Below, piece after piece: positions 47,327-58,571 of a stretch of DNA of 64,000 nt. The number at the start of each line of letters is the position of its first letter. Within the stretch, counting starts at the first letter, position 1. The notes beneath the pieces are model-generated. The model saw only the letters and a list, made by a program, of their open reading frames with translations. It did no database searches and was not told the DNA's origin. The position numbers and the translations under genes were made by a program. The stretch is from Paragordius varius (lineage: Eukaryota > Nematomorpha): the NCBI GenBank assembly GCA_964247055.1, contig OZ176050.1:6696001-6760000 (forward strand), given 5' to 3'.

Positions 47327-50300
47327 TTACCGTTGTTCTTCATTTAAAACAAAATGTGTTTTATTTTCTCCAGGTGCTGGATATGCTAAATATTCCCGAC
47401 ATAAATGCAAAGTGTTCTGATATTTGCACTCTAAATGAGTTTTAATAACCACCTAAAATAAATTTTAAAAAATTAAGTTGTTGAATATAATAAAATTATG
47501 AATTATAAACACATACTAATGCAAGATTAATATCAAAGTTTTTGACAGCTATACTCATGATTAATTCCAATGTTTCTGAACTGTAATGTTAAATTGATAT
47601 ATTTACAAATATATATATATATATATATATATATCGTTTAAAAAATACGAATAAAATACCTTAAATCATTTAGCAGTCGGGAATTTTCAAATTTATTCAT
47701 GAAAAATCTAACATTACATACAGGTAAAAAACTTGAGATCGTTGTAAGCGCCACACTTAACCAATATAAGGATAATGTCTTCAAACATCATTTCATAACT
47801 ATGAAACATTAACATAAATTTTACATCATTTTACCAATAATTATATATTTAAGATATATATAGCCTTTCAAACTAATAAGTCACTTTTTGAATAATATCA
47901 CAATTAATAACTAGTATATCAACATATAAAACAGGATAAAACACCCAAATAAGAATAAGATTATTTATTAAAGCGTTAGACCTGTGGAATAGTCGAATAA
48001 ACATATTTTTCTGTAAAGACTCAGTGATAAAGTGTAAGGACACAAAAATTAAATATAAATGAATTATAAACAACAAACCTTGTCTTAAGTATAGTGGATA
48101 AAAATATTTAACATTAAACTAATATTTGAGACAAATGTCATATATAAGCGTCATAAAGGTAAACAAAGCTGGTAATTTATACAAAATAAAAGTTAATAAA
48201 ATTATGGTACATACGCCTTCTCATAAAGTTTAAGTTGTTTGGCAGCAAATTTTCCAGACATAATTTCAAGAGTTGATGGTTTTTCCAAACTTTTTGCATA
48301 ACTATCCAAAGTTTTTATAATGTTTTGCGTAACGGTGTGAAAAGCTTCTTTTATCTTCATGAATGAAAAAAAAGTATTTAATAATAAAAATTAAATAAAC
48401 TTCATGGAATTTCATCTCGTTAATGGGTCCCATTTGTATTTCCGGTCTAAAGAAAAAAATATAATTATTTGGTTTAAAATTATGTAAAAGTGGTAATGCT
48501 AAAAATTACGTTATATATTTTGGAAATAAACAAAATAAATAACTAAACGCTAAAAAATGGAAAGCGAAAATAGACTTCTATGAATCCAAAGTATAAAAAT
48601 TAAAAGAATAAAATCGGAAATCTATTTTGTATTTAATTACAATATTTTCCTGTTTATTTTGTTAAAATATTTCTTCAATTATCAAAAATATTTGGAGCAA
48701 ATCAAAATTAGCTAATTTTAATTTTTTTCTAATAATAAAATAATTATGGTCTGTATCATAAAAGACCTGTTAAAAGCAAAATATAATTAAAAATTTATAC
48801 TTAAGCATCGCTAAATTAAATTTGAAATATAGCTTGAATGGCGTCGAAAAAACAAATATGCTACAAAATTAAAAAACCATTTATTTAATATATTTATACA
48901 TTTCGCCACTTCGATAAATACCACTAATAACATACTTTTCTGAAACATTATCCGAAATATCATGTGGTTTAAAAGGATTTTTATAATGATCCATTCCAAA
49001 CAAACAATTTTTTATGCCAGGGACTACGAGTTTAAATAAATCTCTGTTGGCCAAAACGTATCGATCATCTAAAAGATTTCCTGTTGCACTAATGAACACG
49101 CAAAATAAAAAATACTTATTATATATGGTTTTTACTAATATTTTTAAATTAAATTTTGAACAGAATTCAATTAAGTTTAAAATTGTAAATTTTTATATTT
49201 TAATGATACATATGACAATTTACGCCGTTTTAACAAATGTAAATGACTTTATATCCGACTAAAATGGTGGAAATCAGAATAAATCTAAGCAATATAATTG
49301 AGTTAGCAACAAAATTAACCTATAGGTAGTTATAAAGAAATTAATCGTACAATTAGTATTGGTAAGAATAGTAAAAAACCTTGGTGGTGGATCGTTGATA
49401 TCATAGAAAAATCCGTAAAGTTTTAGATCACTCCAGAATCGTAACATAAATTGCGAAAATTCGATAAATTCTTCAATGCTACGTAAAATATAAATTTATA
49501 TATAATAAATTAATTTAATTAAAGATACTAATTAAAACCTAAGAAATAAAAACTATTTAATTAACAAAAATTATATATACTTTGAAGTGATTGGTGTGGA
49601 CGGATTATATTGTTTTTGTTGTTGATCCAAAACTTTTTGAAGCTGAGTTTCATCTTGTATGTTTGAACTGTAAGTCAATTGAGGTGCATATTGATTGTGA
49701 TGTTTACCGAAATAACGGAAAAACTCGCGTAATAACCCAAACTCCAAACAAAATTCCTGTATCATAAGATATATACCATTTACACCTCAAAATTACCTTA
49801 AAGCAATTCAATTCACTTTAAAAATAAATTGTGTTTTCAGGCTTATATAACTTATCATTAATATGAAATATCTCTTTCTGGCATGTTTTATTATTTTTTT
49901 CAGTATTATGGTATTGTTCAAGGGTGAATTGAGGTGTAAATGGTATACATAAATAAATATACGGTATAAGATCGTTCATATATGTTATGTATATATTTAA
50001 CGTAAAAAATGACAAACGTACTTTTAGGATGGTTAAATAAAGTTGTTACCTATGATTATAAAAAACTAGTTATATTACAAAATAAAAATTTATATAATGA
50101 ATTAATAATTTCACATATTATAAAATTTTTAATTGGGCAATGTTGGCCTGAAAAAACAGTAGGTAAGTAAGATTCAGGGCTTCAGATTTGGAGTTTTCTG
50201 GCCACGAAGCAATTCCCGCCATAACTTACGATCTTTACATTGTTCTGTCGTAATACTTTGATTCATGTCCATTTTTATATTATCGGTATAGAGTGGTCGC

Positions 50301-53300
50301 CCCTTTCTTCTTTTGTCTGTTTTCAACAGTTTTTAAAGGGTGGGTGGTGTCTCTCTTTTAAGTATAACCGTAGAGACGCAATCTATTAGCTTGGATGATA
50401 TAATCGATTTTATATTTTTTAATGAAAGTTTGTATTTCTGGTGTATAAAAGCAGCTTTTGAATATTCGGCTTTCACTAATTAGGAGTTTTGTTTAATGCC
50501 CAAGTTTTAGAACCGGTAAGAGCTGGTCTTATTGCTTTGTAAAGATATCATTCATTATTATTGTTTTGTTTTATGTAAAACAAAACATATTTTAACTGAA
50601 TATATTTTATCCAACCATGTTGTATTCTTCTTTCAATAGCCTTTTGTAGGCTGCCCTGAGATGATATAACATCTCCTAAATAAACAAAGAGTCTACCAAT
50701 TCGATATTATGACCATCAATGTTAAATAACTTTAGAATTATAATTATTATTACTGGGGTTTAAACAATATAAACATTAAAAATTTATTGCATTTGTTAAT
50801 TGCCTTTTATGTTAGAGCACTTTTTGTGTACCCATTTGACATGATATGCATTTAATGGAATTTGAACGTACTTCCTTACTGCAAATAGAGCAGAGGTATC
50901 TGGGTGTTTCACTTTCATCCGTTATCATTATTTTTGTTTTTGTGGGGTTTCTAACCATTTTATATTGCTCTAGGCATTTTTCAACTTGGTTTTGTTATTT
51001 ACAAGTTGATCCCATGATCGTGTCGTTATCAAGAGGTCGCCGGCAAATAACATTTCCCAAGGGCACTCGGTTCTTATGTCTTGCGTTGCCGCATCCATTA
51101 TAGTAATGATGAAGAGGGGCTTGGGACACCTTGATGTAGTCCAGCGTTTGTAGAAGTTGCTTGTATTGCCGATATTGGTTCTAATGTTGGTTGTTGTATT
51201 TTTATAAAATAGTAATATGATTTGTATAGTATCCTCTATTCCGTTACACAGTGCCCATTAAATTGTGGAACGTGGTATTTGATCAAACGCACGTTCAGGA
51301 TTTACAATTTGTATCTTTTCCGGGTATTTTTCTTGTAAGTGTCTGAGCACAAACAAGGGATGTATTGTGCTATTGTTTGTACGGAATGCAACAGTATGGT
51401 AAAATATATTTTATAGCATATTAACTAATAACGATTTCAGGTTATGTGCTAATAAAATATAACCAAATTAACGGATTTGTAAATAATGAATTACGTTTGG
51501 TATTAATTTATCATAGGCGGCTATTACATTTCTCAATTGATCTCGTTTCAGCAATAAGCGGAAATAATTGATGCTAAATATTAATATAATAATTAATATA
51601 TACACTAGACAACAAATATTTCTGCCACTCGAGTTTTTGCATTTTTTGATATTTAGTATCATTCTAACAGTAAATCTGAAATAAAAATTATAACCCGATG
51701 GAAGAATTTTGTATAATTTGATTTTTTTGATTATGCGCCCTCTTTATCAAAATTTTACTAAAAAATGTTTTTCTTTGAAAATATACAAGTAATGCCCATT
51801 TGTAATATATCATTCGGTAATAAAAAATCTATAAAATGCATACTAATATGTATTACATCGACAGTTAATATTGGACACAAAGAGCGACAAACTCGCGAAG
51901 CGAGAGCACATTTTTTAATTATTATATTTTTAAAAATAATGGATGAAAATAGCAACTTTCTTTAATGGTGATGAATGTCCAAAAAAGATAACACAAGAAA
52001 GTTTTTTTGATTAAAACATTTTTTTATTGCTTTTATGTCACTCAAAACAGCCCTTTTTAAGTTTTTTGTTTTTTAAAAATTACCATCTCATCAATATTAA
52101 TTTATTTTCTTTACGAGGCTGATAATTTCGAAATTTTAAAGATAAAAACAAAGTTTAAGGTATTTTGATTATAGCCATTAGTAATAAATTTACAGTTATA
52201 ACTATGCATTTTAGTATCCACTAGGTAAAATATTTATGATAATAATAATTTTTATTAAAAAAGCAAACCAAAATTTTCAAACATTTTTTTTAAATTAAAT
52301 ACTAATATAACCCTAATAATTATATTAAAATTTTATATGATTTTCAAATTATTGTCTGTGAAAAGTCTTGACTTATTTAAGGATTGAAAACTTCGACCAT
52401 TTAAATCCAAATAACTTTTACATCCGAATGATTTATATGATTTACTACCAAGATACAGTTTTTTGCGCTCTTTCGAATGACATAAAAAACATGGCTTTAT
52501 ATCTAAAACTTTTAATTTTCGAAATTTCGAGTTTAATGTTAAATCGGGGCCAAAAATTATCGATAAACTCTAATATAAAAAAATTCTTGAATGCTAGACC
52601 AATTTACTTTTCAGATACACTAATTATGTACTTTAATGAAATAAATTTAAAATTTACAAGAATGGCAGTTAAAAAAAGTTAAAATTTGTTGTCTAGTGAC
52701 ATATATATATATTTATATATAATATATATGTCCTATTCTTTGGTTGTATTAAATAATCTTAAATTTTTTATAAATTATTACAAAAAACTCTGGCATAATC
52801 TCATGTATTTTATTAAATAGATATGCGTTTAAATATTAAAATTGTGCCCAACATTTTGCTATAATATAATTTTATTTTCAAAGATTGGTCTTACAAAAAT
52901 TGGCGATGATTATCTTCATGTCCAATCATATAACGATTATTATGGAGAAAATATGTATCCACCAAAGTATTGGCCAGGTTAACATCTTGAACATTGGTGT
53001 AACACTAATCATATAAAAAATGTGTTTTTATAGATTAATATATTTTAAACAGTGTCCATTTATTTAGAATTTAATTGTTTCTTTTATATATTGAATTAAA
53101 GCTATTATTTCTTACATATATATTTCAGATATTTTAAAAGAATTCGATAAACCAAATCAGAAATATATAATTAAATTTAAATGTTAGGTTTATTAATATA
53201 TATTTATGCATATATAGTAATAATAAAATAATATACTTACGATTTGCATGGCAGTTTTAAAGAATTCAGCTAAAGTAAGAGTAGAGTAATAAAATAAATT

Positions 53301-56300
53301 GTTTAAATTAGAAAAAAATATAATACCATCTTTTTCATGATTTATAGTAAAATGTTTTCCCTGTAAATAATCCATTACTTCATAGATTACACTACTGGAA
53401 GAGTATTCTAAAAATTTATTGGAAATTAATTAGAAACTATAATCATATCATAAAAATTAAATAATTTCAACCAAAAATTATAAATAAGTAAATTAACGAT
53501 ATTATAAGGAAAATTTAAGCTACAAATAAAAAATATTTATTAGTAAATATGGAATTCTCTGCCATCATAATATTGTGACCAACAGTATCTTTTTAACATA
53601 AATTTTGAAAACGTTTGAAACAATAATGGTAAAAATTATAGCATTGATTAAAAATAAAGATTGGATAGATACATTCAACTTACTATCTCTATAAAAAGCT
53701 GTCAATAAATGGTAAAACATTGCAAGACTTGGTGATGATTGATAATTTTCCAATTTCGCTTCCTTTTTTGTTATTAGAGTTCTCTCGCTGCTTTTATTAT
53801 TAGGAAATGAAAAATAAGCCTTGTATTCAGCCAAAATTTCAAGGCAAAGATTGGTGGCCATTTTGTAATGTGCATTTAAACTTGCCGCTATACCCATAAG
53901 TTCTACAAAAGTTTCAACATTTGGGTAACATTCCGTTCTAGCCATATCATTCAACATTTCCTGGATGATTATAAAAAATTAGACTAATTTTATGTATATA
54001 ATATTATAGTTTATAGTTACTATTTAGGTTTCTATTTTGAAGGGTAGGGAGTTAAAAGATTTAAATTCCAAGGGCTAACACTGCTTATAGAAAAATTGTA
54101 CACTTTATAAACAGTATACTCCAATATTTAATTTAATTAATAATTGTTAATTAGTTATATTAAATCGGTAAAAAGGCAATATAATTTTAAAAAACGAAAA
54201 AAAATATTTTACCAGAGTTTTGGACCAGCGCGAATAATTATTTTCCGTTAACAATGGTATCGCTTTTAACAGACTGTTATAAACGCGCAGCGGAACTGAA
54301 AAAAACATAATTGTGTATACATATATATATATTGATGATAGAATAAAAATGCGCAAATGATTTGGATATGATTTTTCAATTAACATAATTAATTTTTCTA
54401 AACATCCGTCAAACTTTATGTTTGACAAACAAAAAAATAATTCACCACTATGTAAGAAAAATTGGATAGTAATAATATACCCTTCATATCATTTTGTTTC
54501 ATTTCTTCGTAGAGCGCAAAGGCACGTTCAGGACTATTATACTAAAAGACATGCAGTAAAAATCAAAATATAAAGAAAGGTAAAAGTTAAATATAACAAT
54601 AGCCTATATCCTTTGTTATTGCAAATTATATAAAATATCAAAATTTAAAACACATAGTTTTCTTCAAATATTAGGATTTTATTTATAATAATTTATCGTA
54701 TCTTTTATATATTTAAATCAGAGAATGACTGATCAAAAATATGTCAAACTCTATGTTAAAATTTCCAAATAAAAACTTTATTCAGTGCACATATCATTAT
54801 TGTGTAAGCTGGCAGAGGTTTTGGGTCTTTTAGGTCATCCCATATTTGATTTGCAAATCCCAGGTTTCTAAAAAACATATAATTTTAACATTGAAAAAAT
54901 TATGTCTTTATAAAATTAATATCTTTTATGTATTTATAATATTTCTAAGGTTTCTTCCTTTTAATAAAGATGATTAGCTAAATAAGAAAATAATTTATAA
55001 GGGGTTTTTTAATTTTATTTTCGTACATATATAATAATTACTTCCAGCGCCGTGGGAATTTTTGTAATCCGGTGTAATTTCGGTACCAATAAACCTTTAA
55101 ATATAATTTTATATTATATAAACCCATATTGAAATATTTAAAAAATACGGTAATTTTTTTAAAAAAACATATTCATATCCCATGTAATTGACCAACAAAG
55201 TCTACCACCTCCCCGCGGTGTTGGCTGAGGCATGAAAATGCGCTAACGGCAAAGGCTAGTTTCTAATCTGTTAAATCATTAGTTGTACACAAGGGCATAT
55301 GTTACGTATCGCCGGAGATTACCACGAAGTATAAATATTATCAATATCAATTACTTGGTGGTACGAAAATTTCGAATTCGGAGTCCTACCCTTTATGAGA
55401 GAGAATATCCCATGCTATTATTTGCCTCAAAATACGACTAACACAAAAAATACTCACAATAATATTTGTTATTTATATGTATAAATCACTATAAGATCTG
55501 TTGAAATTTATGCAATGGAAAGAATGGCATGAATTAGCTCCAACAAGCTGAAATTTTATAAATTTTAATTTATGCAACAAACCTCAACCTTTATAATCAA
55601 AATAAATTTAACACATACATGGTGCCCTAAATGACCCCAATTATCAAAATGTTTGCGTACAAATAGCCATGTCGTAACGAATGCATAATAAAAATAAATT
55701 ATACGATGGTTAGGGGCGTTAAATTATAATATATTTTTCCTACATTGACATAAATTAACTTGCAAGCCAAATACATACAATTGTGTGTATAAATAAAAAA
55801 ACTTACATCATCAGAAAGTTCTGCGAGAGAGGTAGTTAAGTTTGGCGATTCAGAATTATTTTTTGCTTTTGTTGTTTTCTCATTATCATTGCTAATCAAC
55901 TCCTCGTCCATTTTCTCAGTTTCGTGGGCACCAATATTAGAGTCGGTGGAATTATAGAAGGCAACATATTGTAACATGTTCAATTGTTGTGCTTCTGTCA
56001 ATTTGTTTTCTTCTAAACAAATATTTTAATGGTTTTACCTTTTAACTTTTCATATGCTTTAATTATCATGTAATAGGGTGCATTAAAATTAATTAGTTGA
56101 TTTAATAAATCTTGCTCATTTTTATGGGAAATAACAGATAGGTTGTGCTTTTTTGAATAAAATTTCTAAAATATATTGAAAATGAAAACATCAATTTTTG
56201 GAAAGTCAATAAAATCCTCAAAATAATTGGGATATTTATCCAAAAAATAACGAGCGGCAGATTTCCCTGAAGCTTTCGCTAACGAATATGATCTCTAAAA

Positions 56301-56523
56301 ATATATGAATAAAAACCTTTTCAGAGTTATTTAAAGGTATAAAATAAGGATCATCATGAAATTTATATTCGGGAGCATTATAGTCTTTCTTCACAAGATG
56401 TGAAAGAGTTTCTAATAATTCTGTAGGAGATCTTTCGATTTTAAGCGGAATGTTCAATTCGCTAACATTTTTTATTTTCCGAAGACTCTGAAATTGTGGT
56501 TTCAAAGCTTGTTTAAAAAGCAT
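47327..56523 (-). CDS. PTCD3: PTCD3 / mitoribosomal protein mS39, 19 exons, 764 aa
   Basis: Pentatricopeptide-repeat protein of the small mitochondrial ribosomal subunit, near the mRNA entry. Exons (minus): 56317-56523, 56190-56294, 56039-56165, 55807-56012, 55042-55094, 54777-54867, 54481-54541, 54213-54295, 53684-53960, 53241-53407, 49581-49756, 49380-49478, 48936-49088, 48401-48446, 48215-48354, 47733-47798, 47660-47707, 47517-47580, 47327-47452. Total 2295 nt, all phases consistent. Diagnostic blocks are YKFHDDPYFIP and RSYSLAKASGKSAARYFL near the N-terminus, KFPRRWKNLGFANQIW, YNSPERAFALYEEM, CYPNVETFVELMGIAASL and ILILVKCGAYNDLK. Human PTCD3 is 689 aa. The N-terminus is basic and could be a mitochondrial presequence. 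Introns 1-3 and 16 are 22, 24, 26 and 25 nt, whereas intron 10 is 3.5 kb and holds a LINE fragment, a 1.1-kb repeat and another gene. Confidence 0.92.
47609..47634. repeat. (AT)n microsatellite in a PTCD3 intron
   Basis: 26 bp of AT repeats, 26 bp before exon 47660-47707 on the minus-strand gene's downstream side. Confidence 0.9.
49772..49947. mobile_element. TA-flanked MITE next to a PTCD3 splice acceptor
   Basis: Perfect 19-bp inverted ends, TATACCATTTACACCTCAA and its complement; the outer TA is probably the target duplication. 176 bp, noncoding. On the minus strand its end lies 15 nt from the acceptor of PTCD3 exon 49581-49756, so it supplies sequence where the branch point should be. 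Confidence 0.8.
50009..53187 (+). CDS. Unrecognised small gene nested antisense in PTCD3 intron 10
   Basis: Exons 50009-50158, 52884-52977 and 53129-53187 give 303 nt and a 100-aa protein. Exon 1 reads MTNVLLGWLNKVV, has an amphipathic middle (IISHIIKFLIGQCWPEKT) and no classical signal peptide. Exon 2 contains KIGDDYLHVQSYNDYYGEN and YPPKYWP. Exon 3 ends DKPNQKYIIKFKC with TAG. The exon 2-3 join is secure in phase. The exon 1-2 join needs the weaker donor ACA|GTAGGT; the stronger GTAAGT four bases later would give an early stop. A missing middle exon is therefore possible. The 2.7-kb intron contains the LINE fragment and the 1.1-kb repeat. I recognise no family. Confidence 0.5.
50165..51410 (-). 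mobile_element. LINE fragment, 3' part with reverse transcriptase and C-terminal zinc knuckle
   Basis: Read on the minus strand: EKYPEKIQIVNPERAFDQIP (RT motif A region), then PKPLFIITIMDAATQDI and CPWEMLFAGDLLI (motif C region; the usual FADD is FAGD here). Next are YLCSICSKEVRSNSIKCISC (a CxxC knuckle known in some LINE families), IERRIQHGWIKY, YKAIRPALTGSKTWALN, and an end of the form GRPLYTDNIKMDM...DRKLWRELLRG followed by a stop. It is 5' truncated before RT motif A and carries several frame shifts and stops, so it is dead. It lies in the shared intron of PTCD3 and the nested small gene. Confidence 0.85.
51603..52698. mobile_element. 1.1-kb CACTAGACAACAAA element, copy 1
   Basis: The ends CACTAGACAACAAAT and ATTTGTTGTCTAGTG are inverted, about 15 bp exact at copy 2 and one mismatch here. 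The body is closely similar to 59932-61053, including the hairpin word CTCGCGAAGCGAGAGCA. Frames of 65-104 codons in this copy are not kept in the other, so I regard it as a nonautonomous DNA element. No clear target duplication was found. Confidence 0.75.
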
Positions 56524-56615
56524 GCTGTTTTTACACCAGAATGTATAGCATATGAATTTGTTTTGTAAATATTTTTTTCTTAATGAATCCTATATTTTTA
56601 TATAAAATAATATAA

Positions 56616-57201
56616 TTAACACTACGATTCAAATTGTGGTATTATACCCCAGACTAAATTTAAATTAATATTTTCAAAAAACTACTGAAGGAAACGGTCC
56701 CAATTTGAATTTATGCTTCTATCCTGATAAAAATTATATAAATATGCAAAAATATCTTGATAAAATTTTGTTTTAGAAAAAAAGTTCCATCTCAAACTAC
56801 TTCGACGCCATTTTTATTTTACAATATTTTTGCAAAATATCGTCTTCATTTAATTTTTAGGGTAAAACTAAAGCTAAATTTTTATTTAAATTACATCTAA
56901 CATTGATGAAATAGAAAAAGCGGTTTATTTTGTATTATTTTTCAATCTTACCATTGCACACATGTCACGTTGACGAAATTTTTACCTTTCGATTTTGGCT
57001 TAAAATAAGTAATATCAAGTATTTTTAAATAAACTTTTTTATACATTTCAGTTTATTAATGTTATATAAATGCAAAATTTAGCCATGGTTACGATTCCTT
57101 CCATACCTTTTAAAGTATTTGATTTTAAACAGGCCCGGGGTATCCAACTACCCCAATTTGAATCGAAGGACTAAAATGAGTGTGTTGTATCCCAGTGTTA
57201 A
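56616..57201. mobile_element. TTAA-flanked MITE, copy G, upstream of PTCD3
   Basis: TTAACACTACGATTCAAATT at the left; the right end reads GGGGTATCCAACTACCCC, then TTGTATCCCAGTG-TTAA. 586 bp, same orientation as copy A. Its left end is 93 bp upstream of the PTCD3 start codon, so it occupies the promoter region. Confidence 0.8.
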
Positions 57202-58571
57202 ATTTAAAGTTTAAATATTAGCCAGGGCTTTGGTTAAAATAATTCAACAAAACCTTTGAATTTCTTTGATAAGCATGGACTTAGATAGAATTCCTGCCTA
57301 AAATTTTTGGCCCAATTTCTGTCTTGTTGGCCTTTATGTCATTTTCTATTTTAATACTTTGATTCGGGATAACGGCCGATTACATAAAATTTATTTATAT
57401 TTCCATCTCAGAAACATAATATAAATAAACCACATAAATAAATTTATACGAATATACATATATCAAACTAATCCATTTATATTTTAGAATTAAAATATCG
57501 TATTGTATTGTACTGATAAAATCTTTACAATAATTTTTAAATATCAATAGAAAAATTAATATTCCCATTATATAAAATAATTTTAGCCATGTAGTAGTGT
57601 TACGATAAAATAAATAATATCAAGTCATTCTAGACTAACATGTTATTTAAGGGAATTTTATAAATGGTTTTGATGCAGTCCAAATTTTATAAAATATTTC
57701 ATTTCTAAATGGATGTCCAGTATCCCGCTTCGAATCAAGGTTTAAGGCATTATTGTGTGCTATGCGATATCAATGCGTCATTATGTAATTAATCAATTTT
57801 ACTCTCGAAATCTGATCACAATTAATATGTCAAAATACATTATATAATAAGCTAATATAATAATAATTTACATGGTTATGAAAATTAAAATATGTCATTA
57901 GAATATAATCCGCGGAGCGTTCATGATGTGCCTTGCATCATTTAACAATTTGGACTCCTACTGTTTATCTGGACTTTCACCAGATTAATGCGGCAGTATA
58001 GCCAAATACGGTTCAAATGTGAAGAATCTGGCCTGGTTTAAACACAATTTAAGATTTGTAAATAAATCACAAAAATTTCGGAATTTTTCGAATTTCATAT
58101 AAGATAGGTAATGTGTAAAATAGAAATTTAATACCATGGAAATGGCAAAAATATTTTTCTTGCTGTTTTACACATTTGCAGATATTTATAATGCAAATAA
58201 GTGCATCAAAAAAATCGATAACTAATTCATGGCAAAACACTTTTAGCGCCGCATTCGGCCCGTAGACCACGGTTTAGTATCACTGATATAATGAGTTTAA
58301 CCTCCTAATACTAAAATGATAATTTTTTATAGGCTAAATCTTTTTTTATCCTTTTTAGTTACCTTTTATTGCGAAATAAATGCGCATGTGTTTTACATTC
58401 ATTTATTTGCAACATAAGTAACACAATTTATAATATTTAACACGTGTATTTTATGATTTTTTATTTGGTATCTTGCGTCCTAATATATCTCGTAAAGAGT
58501 GATGGTATATTCGAAAATTTTGAATATTCCTTAAATTTTCCGTATTCAAGTATATTTTAACTTAATATCAG
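57202..58571. other. Stretch between PTCD3 and the first found LMAN2 exon
   Basis: The 5' exons of LMAN2 (signal peptide and start of the lectin domain) should be here or further upstream, but I could not find a signal-peptide exon. The only structure is the possible hAT MITE at 57994-58285. Confidence 0.4.
57994..58285. mobile_element. Possible hAT MITE of the CAGTGGTTCTCAAAC type
   Basis: The left end CAGTATAGCCAAATACGG and, inverted at the right, CAGTGATACTAAACCGTGG both drift from the common hAT terminus. The flanks do not show a clear 8-bp duplication. 292 bp. Confidence 0.45.

Noticed and set aside
51758-52682. 65- to 104-codon frames inside the 1.1-kb element as genes
   Set aside because: The frames are not preserved in the second copy at 59932-61053, as expected for noncoding repeat sequence.
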